Source of the DNA: Hyaloscypha bicolor E
Taxonomy: Eukaryota; Ascomycota; Leotiomycetes; Helotiales; Hyaloscyphaceae
NCBI RefSeq assembly: GCF_002865645.1
Contig: NW_020194686.1
Span: forward strand, 488,385-552,384
Reading direction: 5' to 3'
DNA length: 64,000 nucleotides
Positions 14,841 through 25,587 of this stretch are shown piece after piece. The translations under genes were made by a program, and so were the position numbers. Within the stretch, counting starts at the first letter, position 1; each line of letters opens with the position of its first letter. The notes below the pieces were generated by a model, which saw nothing but the letters and a program-made list of their open reading frames with translations, did no database searches and had not been told where the DNA came from.

Positions 14841-16016
14841 CTAATATAATTATCTAATAGCTAGTATAAAAATATATATAGAGATATTTAGAATACTAGG
14901 CTCTTTAGAGGCTAGTATATTACAGGTATACTTTATTCTTATAGCTTCTTATATTCTAGTTTTCTTTTCTTTAGTTTTAAATTATTTTTATAAAAGATTT
15001 TTTATTTTACTTTTCAAGCCCTAAATATTATACCCGTAATAATAATATTATATATTCCTAATAAACTAATAATATCTTTATTAGAAAATATTTTAATTAT
15101 ATTATATAATTAAATAAAAAGTAATATAGAGCTTTTAAACTTTTTTAAAATAAAAAAATAAAGTATTTAATTTATTTATATTAAAAATAAATATAATATT
15201 TAGTAAATTATAGCTTTAGCTATTTAATAATTATAAGTAATAATAATTTTTTTTAAATATATAATTAATTTAATAATTTATTAGTTTTCAAAATATTATA
15301 ATTTAGTTTTCTTTTCTTATTTAATATTTTTCTTTTTTTTAGTTTTATTTTACTAGCTCTTTTTAATATTTTAATTAAAATACTTTCTTAATATTTATTT
15401 ACTTAGTACTTTTCATTTAAAAATCAAATTCTTTAATTAAAATTTAATTTATAATTCTTTAGCTAATAAAGCTAGTTTATTAATAATTTAGTAAAATATT
15501 ATATTTTATAAGTTATTTTTCTTCTAAAATTATATTATTATTATATATTAAATAGCTTTATTAAGTTATTTATTAAAATCTTAAAGAAATATAAGAGATT
15601 TGAGTTTATATAAAAGTATTTATAATACTTTTATTCAAGGGCAAATATGTTTTTAATTAATTAAAATATATATATTTACTCTTATTTTTACCTGCACATT
15701 ACTAGTTTTACGTGTTGGCGTCCCCCACCCGATTGGCGTGTTAAGCGGGAATTCAGGCGAGCTTGGCCGAGCGAGTAGCTTTCGACATCAATTCGTGGCT
15801 TGAGAGGCTGTGCGAAACTGTCCAGAGCTGATGCACCACGTGGATCATAGCTTCTCCGGAGTTCTGCCTGGTGAGGCTGAGCTGAGACGGCTACCATTAT
15901 GCTCAACCTGAAATCCAAACAAACACCGCAAGGGATCCATGGACATAGGTTGAAGATCTGAAAGCACCTCCACGCACCCGAATTATCGTATTCTCACAAG
16001 CGGTGTAATCGACATA

Positions 16017-18897
16017 ATGATAGATCCAATGAGTACTCTATCGATAGCTGCTGGTGTGGTCCAATTTGTGGACTTTGGGAAGCATCTCTTATCTGCCTCG
16101 TACGAAATCTATCGATCCCCCTCTGGTGAAACGTCCAAGGAAGTTGAATTCTCAACCATAGCGAAAGACTTGACGGCCTTGATTACTCAAATCAAGGACC
16201 GAGTCGGGAAGCTGCCGCGTGGTGAGGGGCACAATACGGCTGCCCAATATCAACTGGTTAAAATCAGCGAGGAATGCGAAGAGATCTTCACCCAGTTCCA
16301 AGAAGCACTGTACCAGCTGGAAAAGCGAGATTTGCTCTCGGGAAGGGAGGGAAAGCAGAAGGAGCATCCGAAGTCTAGGCTGAAGATGGCGCGGGGTAAC
16401 ATACGAAGGGCACTGGGAAGTGTATGGAACGCCCCGAAGACAGACAGCATGATTAAAAAGTTGGAGAAGACCAAGGGTCGTATGATGACTGCGACACTGT
16501 TTTGTCTTTGGTAAAAACCACTCATAGCACCAAGTTTGCCTCCGTGACTGACGGACTTACGGGGACGAATCGAAGCGAAGCGAGCAACGAGATATCAAAT
16601 TCGGCGAAAGGCTGGACGATATGATTGACATGCTTAGACGGCTTGATGAACGAGTGGATAAGACTCCGCGTGGACCGATGAATGAGCCCCAAAGTAAAAG
16701 CTATAACAGTTCCATGTTGGACGCTGGGAGCAAATCAATCACAGAAACTGTAATCGAGGCATTGAATGATGGGAGGTCCCCAGAGACTATACGCATTCAT
16801 GAGGAATTGGTCGACTGCCTATGGAATCAACAGCAGCGTCCAGGACAACGTAATTGGAACGAGGGAGAGCCAGAAGGTCGAACCGGACTATCAGAGAAGA
16901 TCAAAACCTCGTTTCAAAAAGCCATCGTCCACAGTCTTGTTTTTGAAACCATCCAAGGACGAGAAGGAGCCATTCCCAAGGCTTTTGAGAGAACTTATTC
17001 CTGGATTTTTCAAAGAGAGCCTGGAGAACTCGATGGCAAACAGCTTTGGTCGAGCTTCCCGGATTGGTTGGAAAACTCCACAGATCAGCCATACTGGATA
17101 ACTGGAAAGCCCGGATCAGGTAAATCAACATTGATGAAGTACATTCTTCAGCATCGTTTGTTGAAGCCACACTTGCAAAAATGGGCAGATAATTTTGCTT
17201 TGTTGATCACAAGTTACTACGCTTGGGTCGCCGGATCTGATCTCCAGAAATCTTGTGAAGGTCTTGTGAGAACTCTCTTGTACCAAGTCTTACAATTAAA
17301 TCCGTCGTTGGTTCCGGAAGTCGCTCCCAGGCGCTGGTCATTATTCCTAACTCTCCGGAGAGTCACGAAGATGCCACCGTGGCAACGGTGGGAGTTAGAA
17401 GAATCGTTTGAAGTTCTTCTCTCGAAGTGTGGCAGAACAATGAGGCTTGCCCTCTTCATCGATGGACTCGACGAATTTGAATCACCACCACTCCAAGTTC
17501 TAGAATTGATCCAGCATATCAATGACAGGAACGGAATAAAAGTTTGTGTTGCCAGTCGACAATGGACTGAGTTCAATGATGCCTTCAATCTGAATCCAAT
17601 GCTTCGCATGCAGGAGCTTACAACTGCAGATATGGCTCATTTCGTTGGGGTCAAGTTCGAGGGCAATAGGGGCTTCCTGGAACTAAAGACCATATTTCCT
17701 ACCGAGACTGCCCGTCTTGTTGGAGATGTAGTGAGAAAGGCAGACGGGGTATTCCTCTGGGTATCTTTGGTGGTAAAGTCACTGCTTGAGGCTCTCACAG
17801 AAGGCGATGGGTTGGTAGAACTCCAGGAAACTGTAGACCAACTTCCTATCGACATAGCACAGCTCTATGATGCTATTTTGTCTCGAATAAGCAGCCGCAA
17901 CGTCACAGCATCCTCAAAACTACTTGTCACATTTAAGACCGCTGTAGGGCCGCTCAGCTATCTGACGCTGTGGCTATCTGACGAAAAGCAGTCCCTGAAT
18001 TGCGACATCAATTCTCTTTTTCCACATGCCAGAAGTGGCATTGTGGACATCATGAAACGGCGATTGGACAGTAAGACTCGGGGTATTCTGGAAATCTCAC
18101 CGGACGGAACAGTCAATTTTCTTCATCGAACTGCGAGAGACTGGGCATTGCAACCTTCAGTATGGGAAGGCATCTGCTCCAGGTTACCGGAAGGGTTCGA
18201 TCCGTATCTCCTGCTCCTCAGAGCAGAAACTATCAGATTACCAGAGAAGGCCAATCTGCGTAGCAACAGCATGGGACTATCATGGGACATGCTCAACAAG
18301 TCAATATGGTACGCGTCGCAGGTTGAGGATTCGCCAACAAATGCCTCTGAACTTGTGCGGGTCCTTAGCAAGCTGAACAGTGAAGCTAGCGACATTGCAG
18401 AGCCATACTTGCAACACGAAGGATCTGTAATGAGTTTTTATTGGCCATCCACCCAGGAAGCCACTCAGGGGATTCGTGCTCGGGGAAATACGTTTCTTGG
18501 ACTTATGTCGCAATTCTGCGTTCTGCCATACTTGAAAGTGAAGCTTGAGCCGGAACAAAACGCTACCAAACTCAAACTAAGAAAGAACTGTACCTCACTC
18601 CTGGAGAATGCTGTATTTGGCTATCCTGGCATCAACGATCCCTCAGTTTCAAGTTCGTATCGTATTTCGTCTAGCCAGAGGCTTGAGACCGTGTCTTTTC
18701 TGTTGGAAAGAGGTTTTTCTCCTAAGGAAGTTATGCTTAACGGCAACGTGATCATTAACGAAGTGCGAAAGAGGAGGGAGAAGGAGAGATACTCGGAATC
18801 GAGGGAATATTGGGCCGAGGTTGAGAAACTTCTGGGTGCGAGACTTGGGTCGAAGTGGCGCCTCAAGTCTCTCTTTGGGCGCAAAAATGATTCATAA
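16017..18897 (+). CDS. NACHT-domain STAND/NLR-like protein, N-terminal junction disturbed
   Basis: Fungal STAND ATPases of this type act as signal-sensing switches in incompatibility, defence or cell death; a specific role cannot be assigned. The first frame (16,017-16,514) starts MIDPMSTLSIAAGVVQFVDF, typical of the N-terminal domain of fungal STAND proteins. The second frame (to the stop at 18,897) carries a NACHT ATPase: Walker A GKPGSGKST about 160 codons into it, and Walker B LALFIDGLDEFE about 115 residues later. The helical region that usually follows is present (VFLWVSLVVKSLLEAL). No WD40, ankyrin or TPR repeats follow. The halves are in different frames. A GT-AG intron 16,480-16,591 or 16,511-16,580 could join them, but the intervening third frame also reads as plausible protein, so two small indels are possible. 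It is the first gene inside the left AT-rich boundary. Confidence 0.82.
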
Positions 18898-19456
18898 ATC
18901 TAATCCAAACATGTTAATTAACGGGCGAAAATGCTTCTTATCCACAGGAATAACTTTTCGAATTGTCTTCTTTGGCTTACGTATGACTTTGTTCCCAGAA
19001 ATGCCAAGTATATCAGACCCGTCCAAAAGATACCAACCAGATCGAGTAGCTTTCGACCAGTAGCTTCGTGCCCAAGTTTTATGTTGCAGTACGTATCCTA
19101 CTTCCCTCCGATTAAGCGTTCTAACAGTCAGCCCATAGACTGTCTGTCTGCAGGTCCGGTTAGTAGAGTGCGACTACGAAAATCCCTTGGGGTTGCATCT
19201 CGAAATTTTAACTGGTCGGTATTTGCCCTCGATATCATAGAAGCTTATTTCGTATACAGTATTTGAGTGACGTCCTTCATTGGAATTTCAGCGAGAAGAT
19301 ACAGAGCCTCCCCTGAAAAAAATCCACTTATGGTAATCAAATCGTTCTCATTGCCTGCCAGGGCCTTTGCAAGGTGCGACTGTAAGACAGACAATTTTGG
19401 AGTTTTATTTTTCGTAGGTCCGATCTGTTATTGTACCAGATATTGATCCATACACA
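18898..19456. other. Intergenic, nothing assigned
   Basis: Normal base composition. Short frames in several phases show no recognisable family. It probably holds the 3' region of the NACHT gene and the 3' flank of the minus-strand dioxygenase relic. Confidence 0.6.
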
Positions 19457-20018
19457 TCAAAGCTCAGATTTTGGCTTATTAACCTTCACCCACGCCCATA
19501 TGTTTAATCCAGTCTTCATCCTCGGGGTTACTGGAGGCTCCTCTTGCAAAGTCGCTTTATGTCCCTGCACATCAGGATGAAGATTCTTCCAAAAGAGAGC
19601 ATTCCCCGTAATCGGTTAAAACGTGATTCTAGCGTCATAAGGTTGATCACAATCAATGAATCGCACCACTTTCTTCCTCCGGCGCCTTCAATCGAGGAAA
19701 GTTCGTTCCGCCTCCAGTGCAGTTTGTTTGGATGTAGACGAAGAAAGTAGATTCGATATTGCCGTCCGGATATGGTCCGTCAGAAAACCAACAATAGTGA
19801 TCTCTGTATTGGTTCGATACTCCGTATCGCTGCACTAACGGTTTAATGAGTCCAGGGGAGTCGTAGGCGGGGAAGGACCGAGCACGTTCTTCGATGCAGC
19901 GAACAAGTTCCTGACGCTCCAGGGATGCAGTACGTGAGGACCGGTGGATGGAATCGACTGTAGACTTCCCATCATCTGACCAGAGCAGTGATGGTTTGAA
20001 CTTACTTTCACTCTGGTC
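19457..20018 (-). pseudogene. Prolyl 4-hydroxylase-like 2OG-Fe(II) dioxygenase relic
   Basis: Read from 20,018 down, the minus strand gives a clear but broken P4H catalytic domain. It includes ELVRCIEERARSF, then QRYGVSNQYRDHYCWF, CTGGGTNFPRL, RFIDCD, ITGNALFWKNLHPD and MKTGLNIWAW. These match the family in order. The family's HxD iron ligand motif (HYDW) reads HYCW here, and the distal His of TLHAGLPV reads Gln (TLQEEPPV), while the 2OG-binding Lys position (MKTGLN) remains. A frameshift lies at about 19,668-19,680 and an in-frame TAA at 19,616-19,618. An acceptor-like AG precedes 20,018, so an upstream exon is expected, but I cannot find one. Both the breaks and the lost ligands argue that no active enzyme is made. 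Confidence 0.8.
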
Positions 20019-20892
20019 CTATTGGAGAATCCCATGATCACAGCCAGGCACACTCGAGTCTCGGCTTTGCGCTCAAGCACACCGCTGTGCCGTCACGGGC
20101 CGAACCTTAGTTACTTTCATGGCAGGGTCAGTGTTACAATCTGTCTGACACCTTGCCATGCCGTGTTCCATGGCAACACGACTGCTATGCCAGCTGAGAT
20201 CACTTCTCATATTATCAAGGATGCAATGGCAGACACTCACCCATTGCCGATGGGCGGCGGGATAAGCATGCGGGGGCTCACCACGCAGTGGGTTCTGTAT
20301 CGCGCGCCCTACGCTAATCCATACCCAGCTGCCGCGAAGCACAGAACGGCATCAATCCACCTCAACATTGGCGAAGCCCTCTCCTTCAACGACCTCCAGA
20401 CCCTGGCTGCTTTCTCGCTGTTCTGCGCAATATTCGGTCTCTCGCCCCCCCGTCGAAACTCTCACCCAGCCTCTTCATCTCCAATCCATCCACATTCTAG
20501 TCGGCGTCTATATCCGCTCTATAAAGTTGTTTCATCAAGTGTACTTCGAATGATTGCTGCGTAAGTAAACTTCTGTGGGTCTAACTGCGAAGCTTTACCT
20601 GTCAGCGCGTCTCCACCTTCAGCTGCTGGGCTGCACAGAAAGTCCATCACCAACCACCCCCTCCATCCACAATCCCAGTGGCTGTGAGAAGCCCCCAGGC
20701 TTTGAGTTTACATCTAAACAAGCGTCATGGGCGTCAATCCCTACTGCTCTCATTCCTGCGTTCTCCTCACTCCGCAAAGTGGCGGCCGGGGGATTTTCCT
20801 CCAATCAGAAGCGTTTTTACCCTTGAAGTCGAGAAGACTTCCAATGCTGATGCAACAATTACCCGTTTATTTATAGTTATCAATCCGAACAG
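20019..20892. other. Intergenic, upstream of the carboxylesterase
   Basis: A plus-strand open frame of 180 codons (20,022-20,564) shows no recognisable motif and its composition looks incidental. No missing 5' exon of the dioxygenase relic was found here. Confidence 0.5.
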
Positions 20893-20900
20893 TATAAAAA
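20893..20900 (+). promoter_or_regulatory. TATA box of the carboxylesterase gene
   Basis: TATAAAAA lies 63-70 bases before the ATG at 20,963 and is followed by a pyrimidine-rich leader. That spacing and context suit a fungal core promoter with a short 5' UTR. Confidence 0.65.
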
Positions 20901-20962
20901 GCCATTTTCCCTCCGGGTGCATTTTTCCTGCTCCAAGACGTTTCCTTTTCTTGCTTTCCACG

Positions 20963-22761
20963 ATGAGGTTCCTCCATATTTCAGTAGCAACACTTTTGCA
21001 TCTGGTAGCGAATGCCACAGCCCAAGCACCACCACCAACAGCCAAAACTCTCAACGGCACATATCAAGGCAAATATCTCACAGGATGGGACCAGAATGTC
21101 TTCCTCGGCCTCCCTTACGCTCAACCTCCAATCGGCCAGCTGCGCTACCGCTGGCCTCAGAGCATAAACACATCCTTCTCCGACATCCACGATGCGTCTA
21201 CCTACGGCTACAGCTGCATGCAATACCACACCGCCTTCAACATATCCGAGGACTGCCTGAGTCTGAATGTCATTCGGCCATCTGAAAGAAACTCAACGAA
21301 TCAAAAGCAAGAACTTCTCCCTGTCCTGGTTTGGATTTTTGGCGGCGGCTTGTATACAGGCTCCACAGCTGACCCACAGTACAATCTCTCGGGAATCGTA
21401 AAGGTCAGCCAAGACATGGGGAAACCCATAATCGCCGTATCAATGAACTACCGCCTCAACATGTACGGATTCCTCCAAACACCTGCTCTCCTGGCAGAAG
21501 GAAGCAGCAATGCCGGCTTCCTAGACCAGCGAATGGCATTGCGATGGATCCAAGAGAACATCCAAGCATTTGGCGGCGATCCCAAGCGCGTGGTGATCTG
21601 GGGCGAGAGCGCCGGCGCGCAGAGCATTGCGTACCATCTCTTCAGCTATGACGGACGGGACGATCGCCTGTTTCGCGCAGCGATTATGGAAAGTAACCAA
21701 CCTATTCCTTTGTCCTATAACCCAAGCTCCTTATCTCACTGGTCGGGAGGACGTTTCATGCTCCCGGCTCGCTCCCGGCTCTTCCCTCCCTAAAGAAATA
21801 CGTTGCTTATTCGTCGCTAGGCGGTGGACCGACGGGGGCACAGGTGCAAGATCTATCGTACTACTCCCCGCCAGTCGAAAACCTTACCCGAACCGTAGGC
21901 TGCTGGACTGCTTCAAACCAGCTCGCGTGTCTCAGGAATCTCAACTCTTCGACCCTTTTCGCAGCAGCTCCAAGCCAAGTCTGGAATCCGATCATCGATG
22001 GCGATTTCCTGACCGGATATCCAAGCCAGCTTATCCGAGATGGGAAGTTCAACGCCGTGCCCCTTTTGATCGGGGCGAATACAGATGAAGGAACGAGCTT
22101 CAGTATCTCTTCCCCAGTGCCCAACACAGAGACCGACCTTTTCAATGGTTTGATGTTCTGGCGTTCCTACGCCCTTTCGCCACCCACAATCCGCAAACTG
22201 TTCGAACTGTATCCCAACGATCCATGCCACGAGCCACCGTATGAAATAACAAACTGCTCCGTGTTCCCATCTAAAGGTCTGCAATGGCGGCGTGGAGCCG
22301 CGATTGGAGGCGACATGGTGATGGTCTCCGGCCGCCGCAAGATGTGTGAACTCTACTCCCAGGCGGGGAAGGACGTGTACAGTTACCGCTTTGACACGGT
22401 GCTGTACGGCAAGACTGCGTTACAAGGGGTTGAACACTTTGACAATGTAGCGTTTAGTTTCCAGAATATTTCAGGCTTGTTGGGACCGAGCCCCAAGTAT
22501 GATGCAGGTTTGCGGCTTGCGAGGGCGATTGCGGATGCGTATGTGAGGTTTGTGTATAGTTTGGACCCGAACCCCGAGAAGGAGGCAAATCTGTCGAGTA
22601 TTGGGGCTTTGACGTTGCCCTACTGGCCAAAATATGACGTTAGGAACCCGGTGAATATGGTTCTTAATGCGACCGGGCCGTTCATCGAGCCAGATACGTT
22701 TAGGAAGGATGGAATTGAGTTTCTGAATACATTTGAGGTAGCGAGGGAGTTGTTGGCGTGA
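20963..22761 (+). CDS. Secreted type-B carboxylesterase/lipase
   Basis: Alpha/beta-hydrolase of the carboxylesterase type B family, hydrolysing carboxylic esters; the substrate is unknown. Exons 20,963-21,692 and 21,821-22,761 are joined by a 128-bp GT-AG intron and give 556 residues, a usual length. The join restores the family motif MESGGPTG. A signal peptide is evident (hydrophobic LHISVATLLHLVANATA after the start), so it is probably extracellular. The nucleophile elbow GESAG places Ser at about residue 216, the acid Glu of TDEGT at about 333, and the His of GVEHFDN at about 449, so the triad is complete. The oxyanion region reads FGGGLYTGS. Several NxS/T sites fit secretion. A TATA box lies 63-70 bases upstream. 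The family includes lipases, cholinesterases and toxin-hydrolysing esterases. Confidence 0.95.
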
Positions 22762-24798
22762 GGGGAAAGGCTTTTCACACCTTTAACGGTTCTCTTATTC
22801 TATCTCTTGGAGTCGAGTAACGCCACTGTCTTGCCCATACATAATTGGGTAAAACAAAGAGGTTGAGCCTTTAGGCAAAGCGGACACAAATGTTCCTATT
22901 CGTCTGATAATAGCAATAATGGTAGTGACAACAGATACATCAAACGATAATTTTGAATATGTTCAGGGTGAATGCTTTGTTCTCGTGTTAGTATAATTGA
23001 CTTTGGACGAAGACGTGAAAGAGAGAAATGAAAGAAATGGCTCAGGAAGTTACGGGGGGTTTTGGGGATGGAAGTCCTCCAGACATTTGCCAAGTCAGTT
23101 GAGTTGCGGAACATGCTGTGGCGAGGCGTATGGAGTGGCTTATACCTATGTTTAGTGGGTGTTGAGGGGAAGTGAGGAAAGTTGATGTTTTTTGGACGGA
23201 AGTGGGGCTGTGTCGCGGACCAGAGTCCGGTGTATATCTATATCGATGGTTGTCTGGGGGAACGCTAATCAAACATCATTACAGAGGGGGTTCCTGCAAT
23301 GCACCGATGACCCAGTCTTAAAGTTGCGCTCGGGAATCGTATTAAAAGTAATGCTGAAGTTTCTGCGTTGCTTAAATTCATATAGACTTTAGAATGCAGA
23401 AATTTAGAGCTTAGTCTTGGTGACGTTCCCCTTGGAAAGCTATCGCTGTACAGAATTTTAAATTGCTAGATTTCGAGCCTAGCTCACTCCAGAAATTACG
23501 TACAACCGATTGAAGGCAGCTAATGGGCAACAAACTAATTCTTCCTCCAGCCAAGACAATATATATGAGTATTGTTACACTAGTCCTCCAACCAGCATCT
23601 TACTCCTTTGGCTGTGAGCATGCTTCACATCTTCCCTTGTCGTTGATCGAATCCCGGTCTCGGACACAAGTTATTCGGATCTGTTTGTTGACAGTGGCGG
23701 TGAAAGTGATAGCAGAGACTTCCAGCGATAATGGCAGATTTTGGGATTCTTGTCCTTTGTTCCAAGGTACAATCCGCCGTTGAAGTAGTTATCAAAAAAG
23801 GGCTGTTGGTTGGGGGGCTGGGGAGCGAGTGGAGCGACGGGCGAGAGAGCGAGAATCACCCTCTTGAAAATTGATGATGTTACAGAATTCTGGGTGGTAC
23901 TTCTAGGTATGAGATAAGGTATATATTTGATTGGATAGTGAGATAGGGGATTCATCGGGTGCAGCTTCGGTACTGAGGATAGCGCTTGGAAAATGTGTGT
24001 ATAATAAAGATGCACTTGCCATTGTGCAAGCGTCTACTAAACGACCTCTTTGCCTTCTATTGGGGGTCTGGATTTAGGATCTTGGAATATCAAGGAAGTT
24101 GAGATTGCGCACATCCCGGCCCCAGAGCCAATTTTAATTGAATCGTGATTTGGACGGCTGCATGCAACCATGATACAGTAACGAAGTCTACATTCATCAC
24201 GTCGTCTGAGAATGAGAACAAAATTAACCTTGACAACAAACTCAGCGCTCTCAAGAGAAATCCAGAATCCCAAGACTGAGAGATGCTCACAGTCACAGGG
24301 AATGGGAGAGACACGACCATAATTGGTACCTCACTGAGGATTTCCTGATCCCTGATAACATGCACTGCTGAGCGTACATCAGTTCCAAATGTTTCTCGGT
24401 AGGCTGCTTGTTTGGCTTAGAGTGAGAAGTCTCCAGAAATGTGGCTTTATATAACAAAATAGAGGCGGCTGTGAGGTGCTTTGAGTGAAGTCCAAAGGAT
24501 TCAAAGATCGGAGCGGGGTGGGGAGGAACTGTTATTTGGCAATTGCTAGTAATATACTGAAGCGCTCGGCTGTGACACGATACCATGATCGAGAAGGTGA
24601 ATTAGAATCATGTCCGTGAAATTGCATTCGGAATGAATCTCCAAGCGGATGACTTGAGCCTTTGCCTACGAGTTGAAAAAGACCTTCCCAGCCCTCGTTG
24701 GCGATGACTGATGCTAGCACTAGAATGGCAATCGCTGCATCCGAACTCGATCCAAGATCAGGAAGGCGTGCAATGTAATTTTTTTGGGGGGGAAGTTG
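22762..24798. other. Intergenic, about 2 kb without a supported gene
   Basis: Only short frames without recognisable family features occur on either strand. Composition is ordinary with mild AT patches. No tRNA, tandem repeat or long inverted repeat was seen. Confidence 0.55.
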
Positions 24799-24988
24799 TA
24801 CAGCAGAACCTCGCTATAACGATCCCTCGATATAACGATTGGTCCGTGCACCCCATACAAAAACCTCGCAGTATCGTTAGATATTTTCGGTCCCAAACCC
24901 CTGTCACCACCAAAAGTTAACGATAACCTCGCAATATCGTTAAATATTCTCGGTCCCGAGGCAATCGTTATAGCGAGGTTCTGCTGTA
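24799..24988. mobile_element. Pogo/Fot-like MITE, 186 bp with perfect 23-bp inverted ends
   Basis: The sequence starts CAGCAGAACCTCGCTATAA at 24,801 and its exact 23-base inverse complement ends at 24,986. It is flanked on both sides by TA, the target duplication of Tc1/mariner/pogo elements. CAGCAGAACCTCG-type ends are characteristic of pogo-like elements. It encodes nothing. Inside, two near-identical 31-33-base direct repeats starting at 24,862 and 24,925 (AACCTCGCA...CGGTCCC) are offset by 63 bases, a subterminal repeat design. It needs a transposase from elsewhere. Confidence 0.88.
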
Positions 24989-25027
24989 GTTGAGAAAAGA
25001 TGCAAATTTAAATTTTGGACAGCTGGT

Positions 25028-25587
25028 GTTGAGCACAGGCTTGGCAGAAATACCTAATTTCCGGTATCGATACGTATCGATGCCAGAATCGTAAGGTATC
25101 GATACTATTAATAAAGTATCGATTCCCAGAACCCAATCCCTCCCTTTAATTGCAATTAACTTTAGAACCACTTCTCTTATAAGAAAACTTTTGGTAGCGC
25201 AAATATTCTACTTATCTTATACTTTAGACTAAAATTCATCTCAATACGGCTGTTTTAAGCAAAAATAAGCTTTTGAGATTTTCGTGAGGCTCGCTTATAA
25301 TAAGCGTCCCGATAAGAAATACGAATACGAGGGCTATTTTAAATTTAAGATATTATTAACTTTTATTAATAATAGTAAGTAATTCTTTTTATAGAAAGAC
25401 TAGAAATTAAAGGAATTATATATAAATGTTTTATTATATAAATTAAATAATAAAAGACAGAGATAATTTAAGGGGTAAGAATTGATTCGGTATTGATACA
25501 TATCGATTCTTGCGATACCTTACTAATACTATCCAGTATCAATACCTTATCGATACCAAAAGTATTTTTGCCAAGCCTGGTTGAGCA
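25028..25587. mobile_element. hAT-like non-autonomous DNA transposon with 8-bp target duplication
   Basis: The element runs 25,036-25,579 (544 bp). The ends are CAGGCTTGGCAGAAATAC on the left and the inverse complement of CAGGCTTGGCAAAAATAC on the right (17 of 18 identical). It is flanked by GTTGAGCA at 25,028-25,035 and again at 25,580-25,587, a perfect 8-bp target duplication, the hallmark of the hAT superfamily. Subterminal zones are rich in GGTATCGATA and ATCGATAC motifs on both sides, likely transposase-binding repeats. The AT-rich centre has no coding capacity. Confidence 0.9.

Larger units (their letters stand above)
1..15660. repeat. Left AT-rich, RIP-mutated retrotransposon block
   Basis: The whole stretch is built of A and T with scattered C and G. 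CA and TG dinucleotides are nearly absent and TA is in great excess, while CC, CT and CG survive. That is the footprint of repeat-induced point mutation acting on CpA. No open frame of useful length remains, yet ghosts of retrotransposon proteins can be read through many stops. Composition changes sharply to normal at about 15,690. The parts that can be resolved are listed separately. Confidence 0.93.

Noticed and set aside
20022..20564. 180-codon plus-strand frame
   Set aside because: No motif, and its start is the opposite strand of the dioxygenase relic; likely chance.
24799..25587. CRISPR-like or centromere-like repeats
   Set aside because: The repeats resolve fully into terminal and subterminal repeats of two miniature transposons with target duplications.
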